From assembly GCA_903940375.1 (NCBI GenBank), contig CAJAKT010000269.1:1-21570 (forward strand): a DNA stretch of 21,570 nt, given 5' to 3'. The first letter of the stretch is position 1, and every line of letters starts with the position of its first letter. Source of the stretch: an uncultured bacterium. Its GTDB lineage: Bacteria > Actinomycetota > Actinomycetes > S36-B12. This document shows positions 1 through 7,996 of this stretch, piece by piece. The translations under genes and the position numbers were made by a program. Under the pieces are notes generated by a model. That model saw nothing but the letters and a program-made list of their open reading frames with translations. It did no database searches and was not told the origin of the DNA.

Positions 1-3000
1 AGCTGCACGGACAGCCCGTGCAGCTCGAGGTAGTCGCGGTAGGAGTCGGTGTCGAAGAGAGCCGCGGTGGCGCGCGAGGCGGCATGGCCCATCGTGACGA
101 CGGTGAATGCGACGACGTCGATATCGCCGGACTCCCTGGGCCGGAAGAAGTCCGACAGGCACAGGTGCCGGTCGCGCCGCTGCCGCGGGAACGTGAAGCG
201 AGCCCGCTCGGCGCCCTTGTCCGTCCCGTCATGCCACAGCACCACGAGGTCGTCGCCCTCTGAATAGCAGGGGAAGTAGCCATACGCGACCGCCGGCTCG
301 ATCATGCCCTCGGTCTGTACGCGGTCGAGCCAGTGCCGAAGTCTCGGACGCCCCTCGGCCTCGACGAGCTCCTCGTACGACGGTCCGTCGCCTCGGCTCG
401 GCTTCAGACCCCACTGACCCATGAACAGTGCACGCTCGTCGATGTACGGGATGTACTCCGCAAGGGACACGCCCTTGACGATGCGATCGCCCCAGAACGG
501 CGGCGTTGGCAGGGCGACGTTGACCGCGACGTCGGAGCGGGCGGGCATGTCGATCTCTGCCGTTGTCGTCGGACGCGCGGCCGTCGTGACTCGGCGTGCT
601 CGGCGCTCCGGCAGTGCTGCCCCCGGCACTCCACGCTTGACGGCCATGACCGCGTCCATCAGCCGGAGGCCCTCGAAGGCGTCTCGTGCGTAGCGCACCT
701 CGCCGTCGTAGATCTCCGCGAGGTCCTGCTCCACGAACGAACGGGTGAGCGCAGCGCCGCCCAGGACGACGGGGAAGCGCTCCCCCATCCCGCGGGCGTT
801 GAGTTCCTGAAGGTTCTCTTTCATGATGACGGTGCTCTTCACGAGCAGCCCGCTCATGCCGATGAGGTCGGCGTCATTTGCCTCGGCCGCCTCGATGATC
901 GCGGATATGGGCTGCTTGATGCCGATGTTCACGACGTTGTAGCCGTTGTTCGTCAGGATGATGTCTACAAGATTCTTGCCGATGTCATGGACGTCGCCCT
1001 TGACGGTGGCCAGGACCATGGTGCCCTTGCCTGACTCGTCGCTTCGCTCCATATGGGGCTCGAGGTACGCCACGGCAGTCTTCATCACCTCGGCGCTCTG
1101 GAGCACGAACGGCAGCTGCATCTCGCCCGACGCGAAGAGCTCGCCCACGACCTTCATTCCGGCCAGCAGGGTGTCGTTGACGATCTCCAGAGCCGGACGC
1201 TCGGCCAATGCCGACTCGAGATCCGTCTCCAGCCCCTGCCGCTCGCCGTCGATGATGCGTCGCTCGAGACGCTCGAAGAGCGGGAGCGCGGCCAGCTCCT
1301 CAGCCTTCGACGCATTCAGGGTGCGCGCTTCCACGCCTTCGAACAGCTGGAGGAAGACCTGGAGCGGGTCGTACTCGACGTTGCCGTCGGCGTCATAGCG
1401 ACGCCGATCGTGCACGAGATCGAGGGCCACATGCCGCTGCTCGTCCGGGATCTTCGACATCGGCAGGATCTTCGAGGCATGGACGATCGCGGAGTCCAGG
1501 CCCGCGGACAGGCACTCGTGCAGGAACACCGAGTTGAGCACCTGCCGCGCTGCCGGGTTCAGGCCGAAGGAGACGTTGGACAGACCGAGCGTCGTCTGGA
1601 CATCGGGATACAGGGTCTTGAGCTGCCGGATCGCCTCGATGGTCTCGATGCCATCGCGTCGTGTCTCCTCCTGGCCCGTGGCAATGGGGAAGGTCAGCGT
1701 GTCGACGAGGATGTCGGACACTCGCATCCCCCAGCGACCGGTCAGGTCGCGGATCAGGCGATCGGCAACCCGGACCTTCCACTCCGCGGTGCGAGCCTGA
1801 CCTTCCTCATCGATAGTGAGCGCGACGACGCCGGCCCCGTGCTCCACGACGAGGGGCATGATGCGGTTGATGCGGGAGTCCGGCCCGTCGCCGTCCTCGT
1901 AGTTGACCGAGTTGATGACGGCGCGTCCGCCCAGCATCTCCAAGCCCGCCTCGAGCACCGGCGGCTCCGTCGAGTCGAGGACGATCGGCAGTGTGCTCGC
2001 CGTCGCCAGCCGGCCCGCCAGCTCGCGCATGTCGGCGACGCCATCGCGCCCGACGTAGTCGATGCACAGGTCGAGCAGATGCGCTCCATCGCGAATCTGA
2101 TTGCGGGCGATCTCGATGCAGTCGTCCCACTGCTGAGCCAGCATGGCGTCGCGGAAGGCCTTCGAGCCGTTCGCGTTGGTGCGCTCGCCGATGGACAGGT
2201 AAGCCGTGTCCTGACGGAACGGCACAGACTGGTAGAGCGACGCGGCGGCCGCCTCGTGGTGCGATGTGCGCGGTGCGAGTTCACGGCCGCGGACACGGTC
2301 GACAACATGCTTGAGGTGCTCGGGAGTGGTGCCGCAGCAGCCGCCCACGAGGGCGAGCCCGAACTCACGGGTGAACGTGTCGTGCGCATCGGCGAGTTCC
2401 GCCGGAGTGAGCGGGTAGTGGGCGCCATCCGATGTCAGGACAGGCAGGCCCGCATTCGGCATGCAGGTGATGCCGATGCCCGACGTGCGAGCCAGGGTGC
2501 GCAGGTGCTCGCTCATCTCGGCGGGCCCGGTCGCGCAGTTCAGGCCGATCATGTCGATGCCCAGCGGAGCCAGGGACGTGAGTGCCGCCCCGATCTCCGT
2601 ACCCAGCAGCATCGTGCCCGTGGTCTCGACGGTTACCTGTGCGAACACCGGAAGAGCCACACCGGCAGCCGTGAGCGCACGGCGGGCACCGACGATGGCG
2701 GCCTTGGCCTGCAGGAGGTCCTGTGCGGTCTCGATGAGGATGGCATCGGCGCCGCCGGCGACCAGGCCCGCCACCTGCTGCTCGTAAGCGTCGCGCAGCA
2801 CCGCGTACGGGGCATGTCCCAGGCTGGGCAGCTTCGTCCCGGGTCCGACCGATCCGAGCACCCAGCGCGGACGGGACGGGGTCGACCAGCCGTCAGCGAC
2901 CTCGCGCGCGATCCGGGCACCGGCCTCTGCGAGTTCGAAGATCCGGTCGGGGATGTCGTACTCACCAAGGTTGGCGAGATTGGCGCCGAAGGTGTTCGTC

Positions 3001-3236
3001 TCGACGCAGTCGACGCCAACCGCGAAGTAGGCGTCATGGACGCTTGCCACAAGCTCAGGACGCGTGACGTTGAGGATCTCGTTGCAGCCCTCGTAGCCCT
3101 GGAAGTCGTCGAGGCTCGGGTCCGCAGCCTGCAGCATCGTCCCCATGGCGCCATCTGCGACAACGACGCGCTTGGTGAGCGTGTCGCGAAGGGATGAGCG
3201 GCCATGGGTGGGATGCGGGGTCGCAGTCGAAGCCAT
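1..3236 (-). CDS. metH: Cobalamin-dependent methionine synthase MetH (3' end cut by window)
   Basis: Transfers a methyl group from 5-methyltetrahydrofolate to homocysteine through cobalamin, giving methionine in the cytoplasm. The frame is open from the ATG at 3236 to the window edge (1078 codons), so about 100 C-terminal residues are probably missing compared with the usual 1150-1230. An N-terminal homocysteine-binding barrel carries the zinc ligands Cys234 (in GLNCATG) and Cys300-Cys301 (in VGGCCG). A pterin-binding domain follows, then a B12 domain with DVHDIGKN, where His750 is the lower axial cobalt ligand. Last is the start of the reductive-activation domain with YGYFPCYSEG and, near the edge, YLELHGLSVQ. 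All known catalytic ligands in view are intact. There is no Shine-Dalgarno sequence, but TAGGCT lies 8 bases upstream of the ATG, as expected for a leaderless transcript. No cobalamin riboswitch fits in the short upstream gap. Long ORFs on the opposite strand are shadows. Confidence 0.97.
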   Translation of the reverse strand, partial: MASTATPHPTHGRSSLRDTLTKRVVVADGAMGTMLQAADPSLDDFQGYEGCNEILNVTRPELVASVHDAYFAVGVDCVETNTFGANLANLGEYDIPDRIFELAEAGARIAREVADGWSTPSRPRWVLGSVGPGTKLPSLGHAPYAVLRDAYEQQVAGLVAGGADAILIETAQDLLQAKAAIVGARRALTAAGVALPVFAQVTVETTGTMLLGTEIGAALTSLAPLGIDMIGLNCATGPAEMSEHLRTLARTSGIGITCMPNAGLPVLTSDGAHYPLTPAELADAHDTFTREFGLALVGGCCGTTPEHLKHVVDRVRGRELAPRTSHHEAAAASLYQSVPFRQDTAYLSIGERTNANGSKAFRDAMLAQQWDDCIEIARNQIRDGAHLLDLCIDYVGRDGVADMRELAGRLATASTLPIVLDSTEPPVLEAGLEMLGGRAVINSVNYEDGDGPDSRINRIMPLVVEHGAGVVALTIDEEGQARTAEWKVRVADRLIRDLTGRWGMRVSDILVDTLTFPIATGQEETRRDGIETIEAIRQLKTLYPDVQTTLGLSNVSFGLNPAARQVLNSVFLHECLSAGLDSAIVHASKILPMSKIPDEQRHVALDLVHDRRRYDADGNVEYDPLQVFLQLFEGVEARTLNASKAEELAALPLFERLERRIIDGERQGLETDLESALAERPALEIVNDTLLAGMKVVGELFASGEMQLPFVLQSAEVMKTAVAYLEPHMERSDESGKGTMVLATVKGDVHDIGKNLVDIILTNNGYNVVNIGIKQPISAIIEAAEANDADLIGMSGLLVKSTVIMKENLQELNARGMGERFPVVLGGAALTRSFVEQDLAEIYDGEVRYARDAFEGLRLMDAVMAVKRGVPGAALPERRARRVTTAARPTTTAEIDMPARSDVAVNVALPTPPFWGDRIVKGVSLAEYIPYIDERALFMGQWGLKPSRGDGPSYEELVEAEGRPRLRHWLDRVQTEGMIEPAVAYGYFPCYSEGDDLVVLWHDGTDKGAERARFTFPRQRRDRHLCLSDFFRPRESGDIDVVAFTVVTMGHAASRATAALFDTDSYRDYLELHGLSVQ

Positions 3237-3294
3237 GATCAAGCAGCCTACCGATCCCTGCTCGGTGCGCGCGTACGCGCACTACGGTGGAGTG
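3237..3294. promoter_or_regulatory. Divergent promoter region, metH / hydrolase
   Basis: This 58-base gap separates the diverging metH and hydrolase genes. On the plus strand TACGGT (3283-3288) ends 6 bases before the hydrolase ATG. On the minus strand TAGGCT (plus positions 3245-3250) ends 8 bases before the metH ATG. Both fit the TAnnnT -10 consensus placed for leaderless transcription. A perfect 12-base palindrome, GCGCGTACGCGC, lies at 3269-3280 between them. It could be an operator, but such palindromes also arise by chance in GC-rich DNA. No convincing -35 boxes were seen. Confidence 0.4.
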
Positions 3295-4209
3295 ATGAAC
3301 GCGACTCGACACGTCCGGTTCGAGTCGGCCCCGGGGATCAGCCTCGTGATGAGCGCCTTCGATGACGCTGCCGGTCCCATCTCATCCCCCACTGTCCCGG
3401 TGCTGCTCCTGCACGGGCTCAGTCAGCAACGGGCGTTCTGGGGTCCGGTGGTCCGACGCATGCACTCCCGTCCGGTGGCAGCCCTGGACCAGCGCGGGCA
3501 TGGCGAATCCGATACGCCTCTTGGCTCGGACTTCTCCGTATCCGCGTGTGCTGACGACGTGGTGGCGGCCCTTGACCACCTGGGCTGGCCGCACGCCATC
3601 GTCGTGGGGCACTCGTGGGGTGGCTCGGTTGCCCTCGCTGCTGCCGCGCGGCACTCGACCCGCATCGCTGCCGCTGTGCTGATCGACGGAGGCCTGTGGT
3701 CACCATCGGGCCTGGGCCCGCGCGACGAGATCAGAGCTCGCCTGACGCCCCCCGAACTGGGCCTGCCCGCAGATGACCTGTGGGCGCTCATCCGCCGTGG
3801 CGATCTCGGTGAGGGCTGGAGCGACGAGCGTCAGGCCGCCCTCGCGCCAACCTTCGTCGCCGACGGTGACGGCAACCTCAGTACGCGGATCGGGGTCGCC
3901 CGCCATCTGGCCGTCCTCGACGGCCTTCTCGACCACGATGTCGCACCCGATCTGGCGGCCTGCGAGTCGCACCGGGTACCCATCTGGGCGGCGGTCTGCG
4001 ATCCGGCCGGACCCGCCCAGGACTCAGCAGGGCTGGACGGCTCCTGGCAGGACGTGAAGCAGGCGGCCGTGCACCGAGCCGAGCGGATCGACGGCTGCCT
4101 GGTTCACCGATGGAGAGGCGGCGTCCACGACGTACCCTTGCAGTGGCCCGCGCTCGTTGCGGGATTCGTGGACGCGGCGGTCGAGAGTCAGGGGGGTGGG
4201 GAGACGTGA
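3295..4209 (+). CDS. Alpha/beta hydrolase fold protein
   Basis: A 304-residue soluble alpha/beta hydrolase of unknown substrate. Visible hallmarks are the oxyanion-hole HG at residues 40-41 (VLLLHGLS), the DQRGHGES segment around residues 65-72, and the nucleophile elbow GHSWGG with Ser107. A candidate acid is Asp236 after a late beta strand (WAAVCDP), and the catalytic base is His278 (GGVHDVP). A cap domain probably occupies about residues 135-220. The ATG at 3295 is preferred because earlier in-frame starts would run into metH on the other strand, and because TACGGT sits 6 bases upstream. The in-frame GTG at 3292 is an alternative. The stop overlaps the GTG start of the PAC2 gene (GTGA), so the two are translationally coupled. 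Esterase, lactonase, epoxide hydrolase or haloperoxidase-like activity cannot be told apart from sequence. Confidence 0.85.
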   Translation: MNATRHVRFESAPGISLVMSAFDDAAGPISSPTVPVLLLHGLSQQRAFWGPVVRRMHSRPVAALDQRGHGESDTPLGSDFSVSACADDVVAALDHLGWPHAIVVGHSWGGSVALAAAARHSTRIAAAVLIDGGLWSPSGLGPRDEIRARLTPPELGLPADDLWALIRRGDLGEGWSDERQAALAPTFVADGDGNLSTRIGVARHLAVLDGLLDHDVAPDLAACESHRVPIWAAVCDPAGPAQDSAGLDGSWQDVKQAAVHRAERIDGCLVHRWRGGVHDVPLQWPALVAGFVDAAVESQGGGET

Positions 4210-5057
4210 TCGAGCTCGACGAGTTCCCCGTGCTGGTCGACCCGGTGATGGTCGCGGCATTCGAGGGCTGGAATGACGCCGGCGACTCTGCCTCAGGCAC
4301 CATCGCGCACTTGCGTGAGGTCTGGGACGCTCAGCCACTCGCCGACCTGGACTCGGAGGAGTACTACGACTACCAGGTCAACCGGCCGATGATCGAGCTT
4401 GACGAGACGGGTGTCCGCAGCCTCACCTGGCCCGCGACGCGCATCTACGTCGCGCGGGTTCCCCTCTTCCCCCGCGACATCGTGCTCGTGCAGGGCATCG
4501 AGCCGAATATGAAGTGGCAGCAGTTCGTCCGGGAGATCCTGGGCCTTGCTGCGGAGCTCGAGGTGTCGACCGTCGTGACCCTGGGTGCGCTTCTCTCGGA
4601 CATCCCGCACACCCGTCCCGTTCCGGTCACGGGTTCGACATCCGACGCGGCGCTCGGCGCGGAACTTGGACTCGAGCCATCGAGCTACGAGGGCCCGACC
4701 GGGATTGTCGGCGTGCTGCAGGATGCGTGTGCGCGCTTCGACATCACCTGTGTCTCCCTGTGGGCTGCCGTGCCGCACTATGTGGCCCAGCCGCCGTGCC
4801 CGAAGGCCACGCTTGCGCTCGTCCGTCGGGTCGAGGACATCCTCGACATCCCCGTCCCCCTCGGCGATCTGGTCGAGGAGTCCCGGGCGTGGGAGGTCGG
4901 CGTTGACGAGCTGGCCGCCGAGGACGATGAGGTCGCCGACTACGTCAAGCAGCTTGAGGAAGCCCGCGATGCGGCCGATCTTCCTGAGGCCAGCGGTGAG
5001 GCGATCGCGCGCGAGTTCGAGCGCTACCTCCGACGCCGCGGTGCCGACGACCGCTAG
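4206..5057 (+). CDS. PAC2 family protein (proteasome assembly chaperone 2-like)
   Basis: A 283-residue protein of the bacterial PAC2 family, related to mycobacterial Rv2125. The family shares the fold of a eukaryotic proteasome assembly chaperone, but its role in actinobacteria is not settled. Recognisable features are the N-terminal LVDPVMVAAFEGWNDAGDSA segment (about residues 9-28), a central hydrophobic VVTLGALLSDIPHTRPVPV block (about 125-143), and VSLWAAVPHYVAQPPCPKA (about 181-199). The last 50 residues are acidic and helical, with an ELA..DDEV..YVKQLEEA pattern. The start is the GTG at 4206, which overlaps the hydrolase stop and is preceded by GGGGAG at 4198-4203 with tight spacing. 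The stop overlaps the convergent cbbR stop by a few bases. Adjacency to metH is also found, from memory, in Mycobacterium. Confidence 0.88.
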   Translation: MIELDEFPVLVDPVMVAAFEGWNDAGDSASGTIAHLREVWDAQPLADLDSEEYYDYQVNRPMIELDETGVRSLTWPATRIYVARVPLFPRDIVLVQGIEPNMKWQQFVREILGLAAELEVSTVVTLGALLSDIPHTRPVPVTGSTSDAALGAELGLEPSSYEGPTGIVGVLQDACARFDITCVSLWAAVPHYVAQPPCPKATLALVRRVEDILDIPVPLGDLVEESRAWEVGVDELAAEDDEVADYVKQLEEARDAADLPEASGEAIAREFERYLRRRGADDR

Positions 5058-5959
5058 GAAGGCAGCAGGTCGGACAACTCGTCCTCGAAGAACCGCCACA
5101 GTTCCCGCGCGGCCGGCGAGAACGCGCGCCGTGACATGCGAACAAGCAGCCAGTGCCGGCGGATCGGCAGGCCCACGACATCAAGCACGATCAGCCGACC
5201 GTCTGCCACTTCGGCGGCAATCGTGTGCGCGGAGATGAGCGCCACCCCGAGACCCGCGATCACGGCCTGCTTGATCGTCTCGTTGGAGGAGATCTCCATG
5301 CCGATGATGGGATAGCGCTCTGCCGCAGCGAAGAGCGACTCGAGATGCCCGCGCGTGCCTGAGCCTGGCTCCCGGATGAGGAAGACCTCTTCCGCCAGTC
5401 GTTCCATGGTGATCCCGGGGACGTCGTGGAGGACGTGCCCCGGCGCGGCGACGACCACGTAGGGATGCTCGCCGATGACCTCCTGGTCGACCTCGAGCCG
5501 ACCGGGCGGGCGGCCCATGACCGCGATGTCGATCTGGTACCGCTCGAGCAGATCCAGGACCTCGAGGCGATTGCCGATGCTGAGTGCGACGGTGACCTGC
5601 GGATGGCTGGCCTGGAATGCCGCGAGAACCCGAGGGGCGAAGTACTTCGCCGTGCTGACCGCGCCGAGCGTCACCCGGCCAGCGCGGGCAGAACGAAGGT
5701 CCGTGAGCGATTCCGAGCACTCCGACAGTTCGGCCGCGACGCGCGCCGCCGTGTCGGCCACGAGCTGACCGGCCTCCGTCGGGTGCTGGCCGCCCGGTCC
5801 TCGCTCGATGAGCGTCAGGCCGAGGCTCTTCTCCAGTAGCCGTAACTGGGCGGCCACGGCCGGCGCCGTGACGTGCAGGGTCGTGGCTGCACCGGCGAGG
5901 GAGCCGGTGCGGACCGTCTCGGCCAGGCACTGGAGCTGGCGCAGGGTGATGTCCTTCAT
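5054..5959 (-). CDS. cbbR: LysR-type regulator of CO2 fixation, CbbR
   Basis: A 301-residue LysR-type transcription factor, the usual length. Residues 1-60 form the winged helix-turn-helix (TLRQLQCLAETVRTGSLAGA, then VTAPAVAAQLRLLEKSLG). A linker helix and a periplasmic-binding-protein-like effector domain follow. The stretch STAKYFAPRVLAAF (about residues 102-115), then IGNRLEVLDLLE and a MGRPP motif (about 148-152), is typical of CbbR proteins, which respond to metabolites such as RuBP, PEP or NADPH. It is divergent from and adjacent to cbbF, the classical arrangement for a cbb operon regulator. TAGGGT (plus 5966-5971) lies 6 bases upstream of its ATG and inside the first inverted repeat, which would suit autoregulation. 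Its 3' end overlaps the convergent PAC2 gene by 4 bases. Which effector it senses cannot be read from the sequence. Confidence 0.92.
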   Translation of the reverse strand: MKDITLRQLQCLAETVRTGSLAGAATTLHVTAPAVAAQLRLLEKSLGLTLIERGPGGQHPTEAGQLVADTAARVAAELSECSESLTDLRSARAGRVTLGAVSTAKYFAPRVLAAFQASHPQVTVALSIGNRLEVLDLLERYQIDIAVMGRPPGRLEVDQEVIGEHPYVVVAAPGHVLHDVPGITMERLAEEVFLIREPGSGTRGHLESLFAAAERYPIIGMEISSNETIKQAVIAGLGVALISAHTIAAEVADGRLIVLDVVGLPIRRHWLLVRMSRRAFSPAARELWRFFEDELSDLLPS

Positions 5960-6039
5960 GTCCGTACCCTAGTAGAACTATGGTTAGAGCGTAAATACCA
6001 TGCCTTTACTTTGTTTGCGTCCACCTCCAGACTCCCCGC
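5960..6039. promoter_or_regulatory. cbbR / cbbF divergent control region with inverted repeats
   Basis: This 80-base region is visibly richer in A+T than its surroundings. It contains three inverted repeats: ACCcTAGT-AGA-ACTAtGGT (5966-5984, one mismatch), GTAAA-N9-TTTAC (5991-6009, perfect) and ATGGT-N12-ACCAT (5980-6001, perfect). The centres of the first two are about 25 bases apart. A possible cbbF -10 is TACTTT at 6007-6012, with a weak TTAGAG -35 at 5984-5989 (17-base spacer). For cbbR, TAGGGT on the minus strand has TTTACG as a -35 candidate 18 bases upstream. Divergent LysR-regulated promoters with a distal recognition site and a site near the -35 are the rule for CbbR. Assignment of CbbR to these sites is inference. 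Confidence 0.6.
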
Positions 6040-7110
6040 ATGACGCATACACCGGTGGCCGGCGGCGAGGTCGCGACCCACCTGCCGCTGGGGATCGTCC
6101 TGGCCGACTGGCGAGCAACGCATCCGGCCGAGGCCGCCGTGGCGGACATCGTCGAACGCATGGCCGCGACCGGCGCGCGGGTTGCCCGGCTCATCGCCGG
6201 CAGTCCCCTGCATGGTGGCGCCGAGCGCAGCAGCCGCACCAACGCAAGTGGCGACGACCAGAAGCAGCTTGACGTGCTGGCGGAGGAGATCTTCGTCGCG
6301 GCGCTCGCGGGCACGGGAGTCGCCCTGATCGGGTCGGAGGAGTCAGAGGACCCGATCCGGATCGACATGGATGCCCCCTACGTCCTGACGATGGATCCCA
6401 TCGACGGCTCCTCGAACATCGACATCAATGCCCCCATCGGGACCATCTTCGGCATCCTGCCTCGCGCCGGGTTCGCCAACGCCGCCGAGGCGCTGCTGCA
6501 AAGCGGCCGCGCCCAGGTCGCTGCGGGCATCATCATCTACGGACCGAGCACCGTGCTGATCCTGACGCTCGGCGACGGGACGGACATCTACGCACTGGAC
6601 CCGGACTCGGACGCCTTCCTGCAGACCCATCGACACGTATCGCTGATCAGTGACGCCCGCGAATACGCCATCAACGCGTCGAACGCGCGCCACTGGGATG
6701 TCGGCATCCGCGCATACGTCAGCGACCTGGTCGATGGCAGTGTGGGTCCTCGCGCGGTCGACTTCAACATGCGCTGGCTCGCCTCGCTGGTGGCGGAGAC
6801 GTACCGCATCCTTCTGCGCGGCGGCATCTTCCTCTACCCATCCGACGAGCGACCGTCCTACCGCGATGGGCGCATCCGTCTTGTCTATGAAGCCAACCCG
6901 GTCGCATTCCTGTGCGAGCAGGCCGGCGGCAGCGCCACGAACGGCTTCGACGACATCCTCGACCTGTCCCCCGCGGCGCTGCACCAGCGCACACCGCTGA
7001 TCTTCGGCTCGCGCAACAAGGTCGACCGCGTGCGCCGCTACCTGGTCGATCCACCCACGATCGCTGAGGAGTCACCGCTGTTCGCACAGCGCGGGCTCTT
7101 CCGCACCTGA
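6040..7110 (+). CDS. cbbF: Class I fructose-1,6-bisphosphatase (probably also sedoheptulose bisphosphatase), CbbF
   Basis: Dephosphorylates fructose-1,6-bisphosphate, and in cbb operons usually sedoheptulose-1,7-bisphosphate too, in the regeneration arm of the Calvin cycle. The 356 residues match the class I family. They show GSEESEDP (about 98-105, metal-binding glutamates), DPIDGSSNID (119-128, metal and phosphate site), APIGTIFGI (131-139), and YEANPVAF followed by EQAGGSATNG (283-302, substrate and metal site). It is the first gene of the operon. Its ATG has no Shine-Dalgarno sequence, and there is no in-frame alternative upstream before a stop at 5992. The TGA is 10 bases ahead of cbbP, and its GAGGAG serves as the cbbP ribosome-binding site. 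Dual FBPase/SBPase activity is inferred from context; no separate SBPase is visible. Confidence 0.95.
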   Translation: MTHTPVAGGEVATHLPLGIVLADWRATHPAEAAVADIVERMAATGARVARLIAGSPLHGGAERSSRTNASGDDQKQLDVLAEEIFVAALAGTGVALIGSEESEDPIRIDMDAPYVLTMDPIDGSSNIDINAPIGTIFGILPRAGFANAAEALLQSGRAQVAAGIIIYGPSTVLILTLGDGTDIYALDPDSDAFLQTHRHVSLISDAREYAINASNARHWDVGIRAYVSDLVDGSVGPRAVDFNMRWLASLVAETYRILLRGGIFLYPSDERPSYRDGRIRLVYEANPVAFLCEQAGGSATNGFDDILDLSPAALHQRTPLIFGSRNKVDRVRRYLVDPPTIAEESPLFAQRGLFRT

Positions 7111-7120
7111 GGAGCAGCAC

Positions 7121-7996
7121 ATGTCGACGAAGCACCCGATCATCGTCGTGACCGGTTCCTCCGGTGCGGGAACGACGACCGTCAAGAACACCTTCGACCA
7201 GATCTTCCGACGCGAAGGCGTGCACGCTGCTCACATCGAGGGTGATGCCTTCCATAGATTTGACCGGAACGGGATGAAGGCCGCCATCGCCGAGGCAGAG
7301 GTGAGCGGCAACCATCACCTCAGTCACTTCAGCGCCGAGGCGAACCTTCTTGACGAACTGGGTGAGGTGTTCCGCGAGTTCTCGGAGACGGGTACCGGGC
7401 GAACCCGCCTGTACGTGCACGACGAGGTGGAGTCGCAGCGCCTCGGCTGCCCGCCCGGGACGTTCACCGAATGGAGTCAGCTCGACCCCAGCGCAGACGT
7501 GCTGTTCTACGAGGGCCTGCACGGTGCCGCGACGACCCCGAAGACCGATCTCTCGCAGTACGGCGACCTCAAGATCGGCGTCGTTCCGGTCATCAACCTC
7601 GAGTGGATCCAGAAGCTTCACCGCGATCAGAGCAGCCGAGGGCACTCCGAGGAGGCAGTGACCGACGCCATCCTGCGTCGCATGCCGGACTACGTCCGCA
7701 CGATCTGTCCGCAGTTCACCAAGACCGACATCAACTTCCAGCGCGTCCCGACGGTCGACACGTCGAATCCCTTCATCGCACGGTCGATTCCCTCGCCCGA
7801 CGAGTCGATGGTGGTCATCCGCTTCCGCAATCCACGCGGGATCGACTTCCCCTATCTCGTCTCGATGATCCACGACAGTTTCATGTCGCGCGCCAACTCC
7901 ATCGTCATCCCCGGCGGGAAGCTCGACATCGCCATGCAGCTCATCCTGACTCCCCTCATCCAGCGGATCATCGAGAACAAGCGAAGGGCACGCTGA
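7121..7996 (+). CDS. cbbP: Phosphoribulokinase, CbbP (proteobacterial type)
   Basis: Phosphorylates ribulose-5-phosphate with ATP to ribulose-1,5-bisphosphate, the CO2 acceptor; together with RuBisCO it defines the Calvin cycle. Its 291 residues match the short, octameric bacterial form rather than the longer redox-regulated plant and cyanobacterial form. It has a P-loop GSSGAGTT (12-19), GDAFHRFDR (41-49, with the Asp expected as catalytic base), FYEGLHGA (129-136) and RDQSSRGHS (168-176). The regulatory cysteine pair of plant enzymes is not evident, as expected for this class. It has a strong GAGGAG (7109-7114) before its ATG. Its TGA shares the A with the ATG of the transketolase gene (TGATG), so translation is coupled. 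Confidence 0.97.
   Translation: MSTKHPIIVVTGSSGAGTTTVKNTFDQIFRREGVHAAHIEGDAFHRFDRNGMKAAIAEAEVSGNHHLSHFSAEANLLDELGEVFREFSETGTGRTRLYVHDEVESQRLGCPPGTFTEWSQLDPSADVLFYEGLHGAATTPKTDLSQYGDLKIGVVPVINLEWIQKLHRDQSSRGHSEEAVTDAILRRMPDYVRTICPQFTKTDINFQRVPTVDTSNPFIARSIPSPDESMVVIRFRNPRGIDFPYLVSMIHDSFMSRANSIVIPGGKLDIAMQLILTPLIQRIIENKRRAR

Noticed and set aside
1053..3197. 714-codon open frame on the plus strand across metH
   Set aside because: It lies wholly antisense to metH, whose motifs are intact. The translation has no recognisable domain and is typical of the shadow frames of GC-rich genes.
3237..3294. Cobalamin riboswitch upstream of metH
   Set aside because: The gap is only 58 bases and lacks B12-box-like sequence; a riboswitch of this class is about 200 bases long.
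7471..7995. N-terminal extension of transketolase inside cbbP
   Set aside because: The frame is open, but the 175 extra residues are Arg/His-rich out-of-frame translation of cbbP. The ATG at 7996 gives the normal N-terminus.
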